The notes below the pieces were generated by a model. It was not told the origin of the DNA. It ran no database searches and worked only from the letters and a program-made list of their open reading frames with translations. The position numbers and the translations under genes are program-made. Shown here piece by piece: positions 58,635 to 64,000 of a stretch of 64,000 nt of DNA; the first letter of the stretch is position 1; each line of letters begins with the position of its first letter. This DNA is from Desulfitobacterium dichloroeliminans LMG P-21439 (GTDB lineage Bacteria; Bacillota; Desulfitobacteriia; Desulfitobacteriales; Desulfitobacteriaceae), in NCBI RefSeq assembly GCF_000243135.2, contig NC_019903.1, positions 2,890,001-2,954,000 of the forward strand, written 5' to 3'.

Positions 58635-59351
58635 TTATATCCCCAATATTTGCTGATTTTCCTTGGCTTCGTACAATGCGCGAAATATATAATAGTCAGC
58701 TGGAGCTGTAATCTTCATATTATTGGGAGGGCTGATCGCCATATGAAGCTCCATACCGTACATATTGCAAAGGTGCGCAGAGTCAACAGCCACAATACCA
58801 TCCTTGTGTGCCTTTTGATGCAATTTCCAGATTACGCCATAGCGAAAAGACTGGGGAGCCTTAGCAACATACATACGTCCGCGTTCAGGGACAGAATTAA
58901 TTAAATCACCTTGCTCGCTGTAGATAACGCTCTCAATCACCGGCTCAACTGTGATTGCAGTGCCGCATTCTTTAACCTTGGCGATATTAGTAGTGATAAG
59001 TTCCTTGTTAATCAGCGGCCGTACCCCATCATGAATTAGAACAATATCCTCAGACTGACAGATGGCTTCCATGGCTTTAAGCCCATTATAGATCGATTCA
59101 TGACCAGTGGGTCCGCCGGCTACGATTCGCGTAATTTTTCTAAAGTCATAGCGTTTGAGCCAAAGCTTCAGTTCGGCAATCCAGCTTTCCAAACAGACTA
59201 CGACAATATTGTCAATTTCAGGATGTCCCTCAAAATGTTCTAAGGTATAGAGAATAATCGGTTTTCCATGCAGTTCTAGAAATTGTTTCGGTTTGGCGCT
59301 GGCATTCATCCGTTGCCCGGTGCCTCCCGCAAAGATAAGCGCTGTTACCAA
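58635..59351 (-). CDS. IspD/TarI-family cytidylyltransferase
   Basis: A 238-residue protein: LIFAGGTGQRMNASAKPKQFLELHGKPI (nucleotide loop; quoted in part AGGTGQRMNASAKPKQF), VVCLESWI, VLIHDGVRPLI and TVEPVIESV. The form FAGGTGQRM is closer to the ribitol/glycerol-phosphate cytidylyltransferases TarI/Bcs1 than to housekeeping IspD, and the context is polysaccharide synthesis. It should make a CDP-polyol or CDP-sugar. The start is TTG with AGGAGG 8 nt upstream. It stands between an SDR and the TagF-like gene on one side and GT32 on the other. The exact substrate cannot be read from sequence. Confidence 0.8.
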   Translation of the reverse strand: MVTALIFAGGTGQRMNASAKPKQFLELHGKPIILYTLEHFEGHPEIDNIVVVCLESWIAELKLWLKRYDFRKITRIVAGGPTGHESIYNGLKAMEAICQSEDIVLIHDGVRPLINKELITTNIAKVKECGTAITVEPVIESVIYSEQGDLINSVPERGRMYVAKAPQSFRYGVIWKLHQKAHKDGIVAVDSAHLCNMYGMELHMAISPPNNMKITAPADYYIFRALYEAKENQQILGI

Positions 59352-59388
59352 AGCAGTTTCCTCCTAATTCGAATACGTGATTTCACAT

Positions 59389-60444
59389 TTACTGTCCCTG
59401 CCAATCTGCAACCATTCGTTTATACATAGCCATTAGCCCGAAATGGGGCTGCCACCCTAACAATTTCAGTTTATCCACGTTGAGTTGAAAACCGGCATCC
59501 GGTGCATAGCCGCGCTTCTCAATATCATTGGGGATTTGAACAACTGCTTTTATTCTGCCTTGACCAAGCTCGCTTGCCACCAGCTCCGCCATTTCCCTGA
59601 TGGTAACACTGGCCCCCGGATTAGCTATATTATAGGCCTGACCATCTGCACCATACAGTAAGAGCGTCAATAATCCTTGCACAGCATCTGCCAAATAGCA
59701 ATAATTCCCTCTGGATTTTCCCTCAGTATGTAATACAATGTCTTTTCCTGCCAATACACTTTGCGCAAATTGCGTGAACACTCGCGTATCCTCTTTCGAT
59801 GTTCCTGCGCCAAATGTTTGCGCTAACCGTGCGATTTTTACCGGAACTCCGTGCTGTACCGCGTATGCAACGCACAGAGTCTCACAAAGTCGCTTGCTTT
59901 CGGGATAGCTACTCCTAGGGTTGGACAAATCTATATATCCCAAGTCCGTTTCCCTTACTTCGCCGAACAAGCTCTGTCCATAGACTTCCATAGATGACAG
60001 ATAAACAATGCTCTTACACTTCCGTCCTTTGGCAAGCTCCAACAAATTCCTCGTACCATCCACGGCTGTGGTTATGACATCAACCGGTTTCCCCACCATG
60101 TCCGCCGACTTGGTAATTGCCGCACAGTGGAAGATATAATCCACTGTACTGGGGATGTCTTCAATAGATAAGGGCTGACGAATATCACCGTCGATGAACA
60201 CATCCAGTCCGCACTCTTTCGTCAACTTCTCGCCCTTAGCGTTATTCCTGCCGTTGCCGATAAGATTAAGATTAAGCTGGTATTTCTTACTGGCAGCCCT
60301 TAACACACGAGTCAGTGCCGTACCAATCAATCCGGTAGCACCGGTAATAAGCACCGATTTATCTAACATTTCGCACCACGGCAGATGTGGGTCGGAAATG
60401 ATTCGTTCTATATCCTCATCAAAAACACGCTTAGCCAACCACAT
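59389..60444 (-). CDS. NAD-dependent sugar-nucleotide epimerase/dehydratase (extended SDR)
   Basis: A 351-residue extended SDR. The nucleotide motif is SVLITGATGLIGTALTRVL near residue 30; DYIFHCAAITKS, VYLSSMEVYG and SYPESKRLCE (Tyr-x3-Lys catalytic pair) follow. It begins with a 28-residue extension (VFDEDIERIISDPHLPW) seen in some loci with IspD-like partners. It overlaps the TagF-like gene by 14 nt. Paired with the cytidylyltransferase, it may modify a CDP-activated or nucleotide-linked sugar. It takes the place of TarJ, which belongs to a different family. Confidence 0.8.
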   Translation of the reverse strand: MWLAKRVFDEDIERIISDPHLPWCEMLDKSVLITGATGLIGTALTRVLRAASKKYQLNLNLIGNGRNNAKGEKLTKECGLDVFIDGDIRQPLSIEDIPSTVDYIFHCAAITKSADMVGKPVDVITTAVDGTRNLLELAKGRKCKSIVYLSSMEVYGQSLFGEVRETDLGYIDLSNPRSSYPESKRLCETLCVAYAVQHGVPVKIARLAQTFGAGTSKEDTRVFTQFAQSVLAGKDIVLHTEGKSRGNYCYLADAVQGLLTLLLYGADGQAYNIANPGASVTIREMAELVASELGQGRIKAVVQIPNDIEKRGYAPDAGFQLNVDKLKLLGWQPHFGLMAMYKRMVADWQGQ

Positions 60445-63004
60445 TCACTGCTTTCCTAACACACTCATAAATATTTTTCCCTGCTCTGGACACACTGCAC
60501 TTGGTACATGTTTCTCCTGTATCCTCAATTACACATCGCAGATAGTCTTTGAGGGAGAGGGTATTTTCCTGAAATATGGCCGTATCATTATTAACTATTC
60601 CCCTTTGCCTGCGACGATATTGCTCAGATCCTATTTCCCAACTGTCTTCGTTTGAAACAAACACCGTTTGCCTACGAGTCTCACCAGTTTTCGTATTATA
60701 AGCCATCAACCGATTGGTCTTAGTCGAATAACCATAAACCTCTCCATCTATGATTTCCTGCAATAGATACTTACTTTGAATCGGTTGTGTTGGTGAACTT
60801 TCCTGTTCACATTCACTCTGAAACACATCAAGAATTGTTACAGTATCATTCCTTATGTTTAGCTTAAATGCACAATTCCCACTTGCCGGAAGTACAAAGA
60901 CATTGCCATTCTCATAACTAATATTTTGATAAGGAAAAGGTTTACAACTGCTATCATTGCAAACATTATATCCGCACTCCTTAACAACACCCTCTTGAGG
61001 ATTCCACTTGACAATCGCTCCATGTTCTATAGGAGCCATCCAGAAATATTCTCCATCAGAGCATATGCCAACATACCCAGTATTACAGCTTCTTACTTCA
61101 TGAATCCGATGAGTAAAATCTTTTACATCAAATTCCAACACTGCATTTGCTCCACTACCGGCAAGGAATAGTTTATCTCCCAGCAATACACCGCGATAAA
61201 AATAACCATATTCCGCTTTTTTTATTAGGCGCTCCATATCCTTTATCCAGCCCGAATAACACTTAACTTTGCCTGTGATCAAATCATAACGCAAGATTCC
61301 AGGGTAAGTGTGAGGTATAAAAAATAAAGAATCCCCACAATGAAACACCTGTGAAAATTTGCATTCTGGATTATACTTGACTTTTCCTTCTTTCTTCGGC
61401 TTTTTAATGGGACTACATTTGAAAGAATCACTTGCAAGAGAATATCCCGTGATATTGTCTGCTGAATACGGTGCAAAGATGAGTCTGTCATTTACCATGA
61501 TTACATTCAAAAACGCTCGCCAGCTTGCGAACTTTTCATTTTCAAAAAAACCAATATGTTCAGCTGTCCAAGTTTCCTTACTAATTCTAAACAAGCTGTT
61601 CATGTTTACCGGAACGCACCAAAGATAGTCCGCACCATCACAGAGCACCTCGAATATTAATTCAATCTCATCAGCACTTGATAAAATTTTCATATTGGCA
61701 ATCATAACTGGCTTCCCTGTAGCCGCATACAATGTCACTACCGAACTTGCATCCCCATAATAAGCATCAGAAACGGTTATGGCCCTGTGCAAATCGCTGG
61801 TATCATCGTAGATACCCCAGCCTGCCTCCTTGTATTCTTGGACAACCCACATATATCTATCGAACAACTCCGGACGAAATCTCCGAAAATTCAGCTCTGT
61901 ATTGGGATGGGGTCGCCACCAAAGGACAACATCTTCACGGGAGCGAAAGCACTCAAACACAGACTCTAGCTTCTTAAAATACGGCTCTCCGCCATTGATC
62001 CACGTGAACATATGGGTGTTGTAAAGAATGACTTTCTTGGTAGTTCCGTCTTCTCGATAAAGCAGTTGTTCCCAACCCTCGGGAAGGGAGTAGTCATCCC
62101 GTTTCACATTCAAAACCTTATCGAATTTCGGCGAACCAAGGGCGACAAACTTTTCCGTCGGGTTCCCGTAACGACCGTTCCAGCTGTTTTGCTTATCATA
62201 GTGTTTATATTGATCGATATAAGACTGCCGCTGCTCTTCCGATTGCAAAATAACACGGTCGGCATATAGTACACCGGGAAGTGTTGTGTAGTAATCCTCT
62301 ACATACGCTCCGGCGACGACAAAATAAGGTATGTATACAAGCAGATCACAATACTCACGCAAGCGTTTGCTGTAAAAATCAGGGTGAATGCTCGCATTTC
62401 TAGCCGCATCGTCATAGGCATAATGAATAAAGACCACATCTGGACGACGTGCCGCAATATCATATTCCTGCCAATTGGTGATAGGGACATTTTCCGGGTA
62501 TTTACCGCCTTCATAGTGCATCTTCCCGAAGGTTCCGTTAGGAGCAAGCTCATAGTAGGGAATTGGCACAACATAGGCATCACAGCAAGGGTCATCCTTT
62601 GCTTCCAGCCACACCGATTCCAAGCTGTCCCACATTGACGCGTTGTAAGGGAAGAATACTACCTCCAGCTTGTTAGGCTTCAGTTCGGTTTTTACGTTAT
62701 TTTCGATTTTAATCAGCTGCTTTTTTAAGCTTTTCCAAAACTTGTCGCTACCTTTCTGCTCAACAGCAAGGCTTGCTTGATACAAAGATCCATAGTATTC
62801 TCCGAGCAGTGCAACTGTTTGTGTACCTTCTCCTTCGATCCCTACGATAAAATCGCAGATTGCTGTCACGAAATCTTGACAATCAGCCAAAACTTGAAGA
62901 ACAGCGGAATCTTCCCCTTGCAAGAAAAGCAGCTTGAGTTCCGCATTTGCCTCATTCAGTGTTTGTAACAGTTCCAAAATTTTCTTCTGATCGAATCTTC
63001 GCAT
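60431..63004 (-). CDS. CDP-glycerol glycerophosphotransferase-like protein fused to a C-terminal beta-propeller
   Basis: An 857-residue protein. Residues 1-115 are helical. Residues about 115-470 resemble TagF/TagB GT-B phosphotransferases: PYNASMWDSLESVW, VWWRPHPNTEL-like motif (VVLWWRPHPNTELNFRR), DLHRAITVSDAYYGDASSVV and ATGKPVMI. From about 490 to 790 at least five repeats with aromatic-Gly patterns (DSLFFIPHTYPGILRYDL, DKLFLAGSGANAVLEFDV, EYFWMAPIEHGAIVKW, GNVFVLPASGNCAFKL, GEVYGYSTKTNRLMAYN) look like beta-propeller blades. A Cys-containing tail ends it. No export signal. ATG 63004 is the best start. It likely transfers a phosphopolyol or phosphosugar to a glycan. Confidence 0.75.
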   Translation of the reverse strand: MRRFDQKKILELLQTLNEANAELKLLFLQGEDSAVLQVLADCQDFVTAICDFIVGIEGEGTQTVALLGEYYGSLYQASLAVEQKGSDKFWKSLKKQLIKIENNVKTELKPNKLEVVFFPYNASMWDSLESVWLEAKDDPCCDAYVVPIPYYELAPNGTFGKMHYEGGKYPENVPITNWQEYDIAARRPDVVFIHYAYDDAARNASIHPDFYSKRLREYCDLLVYIPYFVVAGAYVEDYYTTLPGVLYADRVILQSEEQRQSYIDQYKHYDKQNSWNGRYGNPTEKFVALGSPKFDKVLNVKRDDYSLPEGWEQLLYREDGTTKKVILYNTHMFTWINGGEPYFKKLESVFECFRSREDVVLWWRPHPNTELNFRRFRPELFDRYMWVVQEYKEAGWGIYDDTSDLHRAITVSDAYYGDASSVVTLYAATGKPVMIANMKILSSADEIELIFEVLCDGADYLWCVPVNMNSLFRISKETWTAEHIGFFENEKFASWRAFLNVIMVNDRLIFAPYSADNITGYSLASDSFKCSPIKKPKKEGKVKYNPECKFSQVFHCGDSLFFIPHTYPGILRYDLITGKVKCYSGWIKDMERLIKKAEYGYFYRGVLLGDKLFLAGSGANAVLEFDVKDFTHRIHEVRSCNTGYVGICSDGEYFWMAPIEHGAIVKWNPQEGVVKECGYNVCNDSSCKPFPYQNISYENGNVFVLPASGNCAFKLNIRNDTVTILDVFQSECEQESSPTQPIQSKYLLQEIIDGEVYGYSTKTNRLMAYNTKTGETRRQTVFVSNEDSWEIGSEQYRRRQRGIVNNDTAIFQENTLSLKDYLRCVIEDTGETCTKCSVSRAGKNIYECVRKAVNVVG

Positions 63005-63054
63005 GTCCCCAACTCTTTCGTGAATTATTATATCTTCTCGGCATTTTAGGAGAA

Positions 63055-63083
63055 AGTATAGCATGAATCCGACATGAATCCAA
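63055..63083 (-). promoter_or_regulatory. Sigma-A-type promoter upstream of the TagF-like gene
   Basis: On the minus strand: TTGGAT, 17 nt, TATACT, with transcription expected about 45 nt before the ATG at 63004. An 8-bp direct repeat, GATTCATG, lies in the spacer. It would drive the run of seven closely spaced genes 63004-54478. Confidence 0.5.
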
Positions 63084-63150
63084 TGATTTGTTTTACTATA
63101 CCTTAAGGAAGCAGCTCTCTTCTCACACTGCCATTTTCCAGCTGTTTACA

Positions 63151-63999
63151 TTATGTTTTTGAACCCGTTTGAGTTTTTAAACCATGTTCATTAATTTCCA
63201 AGTACTTTTGCTCCAAGTCATTGCCCCTTGGAAGATTATCCATACTCCATCGTAGAAATTCATAGATATCATTTTTTCTATACCCTAAATCATATGCCTT
63301 AATTAGAGAAGCCGCTGCATTGTTATATTCACGCAGCTTATACCAGCAAATGCCCTCAGCATATATTTGGTTAACCAATTGCTTATTTTCGATCACTAAC
63401 TGCTTCCTATATTGTTGATAAAGTTTTAATGCGACTAAGTAGTTTTCATGTTGGAAGAAAAAATTCCCCAGTTCTGCATAAACAATTTTCTCTTCAAAAT
63501 ATTGAGCCAGTCGAACCCCTCTATCCAATATTTCCTTAGTCCCAAAAAGATACATATAGTTAATTAGATTCAAATATTCTTCCGTATATTTCTGGTCAAA
63601 CACGACTAACTCATGCCTAACCATTCCTTTGACAAAACTTTTCATCGGTTCAGATGTATGTTCTTCAACCCAGTCCAGATATTCTTCGCGTTCACTCATG
63701 AGGGCCGATACTACGGCAATAGCCGCAAAAGTATTATTGCTTGGATCTTCATGCAAACACTTCTGAGCAATTGCAAAGGTTTTATCAAACTGACTATTGG
63801 CCAGAAGCATATACACCGCCGTCAAATCATCGCTACCATATTCTTTTATCAACAAGACCGAGTAGTAGGCAAGCACTTGTGGTAAGGGGACTCCCATCAT
63901 AGTAGTGATTATAAAATGCAAATCTTCTTTGTCATCCTTTTTATAAACACTGTTCAATAATAAAATAATATCCTCTACGGGAAAATCCTTAATAATCAT
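63151..63999 (-). CDS. TPR-repeat protein, N-terminus beyond the window
   Basis: At least 282 residues, entirely helical. Repeat-like units are visible (ANSQFDKTFAIAQKCLHEDPSN; FFFQHENYLVALKLYQQYRK; EGICWYKLREYNNAAASLIKAYDLGY), matching tetratricopeptide repeats. The frame is open to the right edge, so the ATG at 63997-63999 may be internal. Such regions are often the C-terminal part of a GT2-TPR glycosyltransferase or a scaffold protein in flagellin-glycan loci, but no catalytic domain is visible here. About 70 bp and a promoter separate it from the next gene. Confidence 0.6.
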   Translation of the reverse strand: MIIKDFPVEDIILLLNSVYKKDDKEDLHFIITTMMGVPLPQVLAYYSVLLIKEYGSDDLTAVYMLLANSQFDKTFAIAQKCLHEDPSNNTFAAIAVVSALMSEREEYLDWVEEHTSEPMKSFVKGMVRHELVVFDQKYTEEYLNLINYMYLFGTKEILDRGVRLAQYFEEKIVYAELGNFFFQHENYLVALKLYQQYRKQLVIENKQLVNQIYAEGICWYKLREYNNAAASLIKAYDLGYRKNDIYEFLRWSMDNLPRGNDLEQKYLEINEHGLKTQTGSKT

Positions 64000-64000
64000 C

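Noticed and set aside
1-64000. CRISPR array, tRNA or rRNA genes
   Set aside because: No regularly spaced direct repeats and no cloverleaf or rRNA-like stretch were seen on either strand.

Overview
The window looks like a low-to-moderate GC, Gram-positive Firmicute of the class Clostridia, most like Desulfitobacterium and relatives. This rests on MecA, an LCP-family wall enzyme, the CheC/CheD/FliY chemotaxis set, the order flhB-flhA-flhF-flhG...cheC-cheD-sigD, AGGAGG ribosome binding sites and frequent TTG/GTG starts. The genus is an inference, not something read directly. All genes lie on the minus strand except one small zinc-motif protein at 744-971, so transcription runs from base 64000 towards base 1.

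Regions, in direction of transcription:
(1) 63999-44623 is a surface-glycan locus. It holds glycosyltransferases of several folds, a methyltransferase-like protein, a radical SAM protein, a three-gene UDP-N-acetyl-6-deoxy-L-hexosamine cassette, an IspD/TarI-like cytidylyltransferase, a sugar-nucleotide SDR and a TagF-like phosphopolyol transferase fused to a beta-propeller.
(2) 44420-37919 is the filament block: an FkbM methyltransferase, a flagellin carrying an internal zinc-protease domain (flagellinolysin type), a YjfB-like protein, then fliD-fliS-fliT-like-flaG. It has sigma-28-like promoters and ends in a strong terminator. A structured, probably non-coding segment lies between the FkbM gene and flagellin.
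(3) 37839-35315 is a complete IS66-family element with 27-bp imperfect inverted repeats, its own terminator and a perfect 8-bp target duplication.
(4) 34983-3503 is one near-continuous chemotaxis/basal-body operon: cheA, cheW, cheB, flgC, fliE, fliF-J, flbD, fliL, fliM, fliY, cheY, fliO-R, flhB, flhA, flhF, flhG, a PilZ protein, cheC, cheD, sigD, fliK, flgD, flgE, flgG, flgB, flgF, cheW and a lytic transglycosylase, closed by a terminator at 3456-3499. flgB is separated from flgC/fliE by about 25 kb.
(5) 3386-1 holds non-flagellar genes: a membrane protein, a DUF362 ferredoxin-like protein, mecA and the start of an LCP gene.

The genes together build, export, steer and decorate a flagellum. 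FliA (sigma-28) made at the end of the large operon would turn on flagellin and fliD. The glycan locus next to flagellin probably makes and attaches the filament glycan. Its most striking property is that seven of its proteins, with unrelated catalytic domains, carry the same roughly 100-residue Rossmann-like module (GAG....DNNP) at one end; the radical SAM protein carries a degenerate copy. I saw no tRNA, rRNA or CRISPR array. motAB, flgK, flgL, flgM, fliW, csrA, cheR and receptor genes are not in the window.
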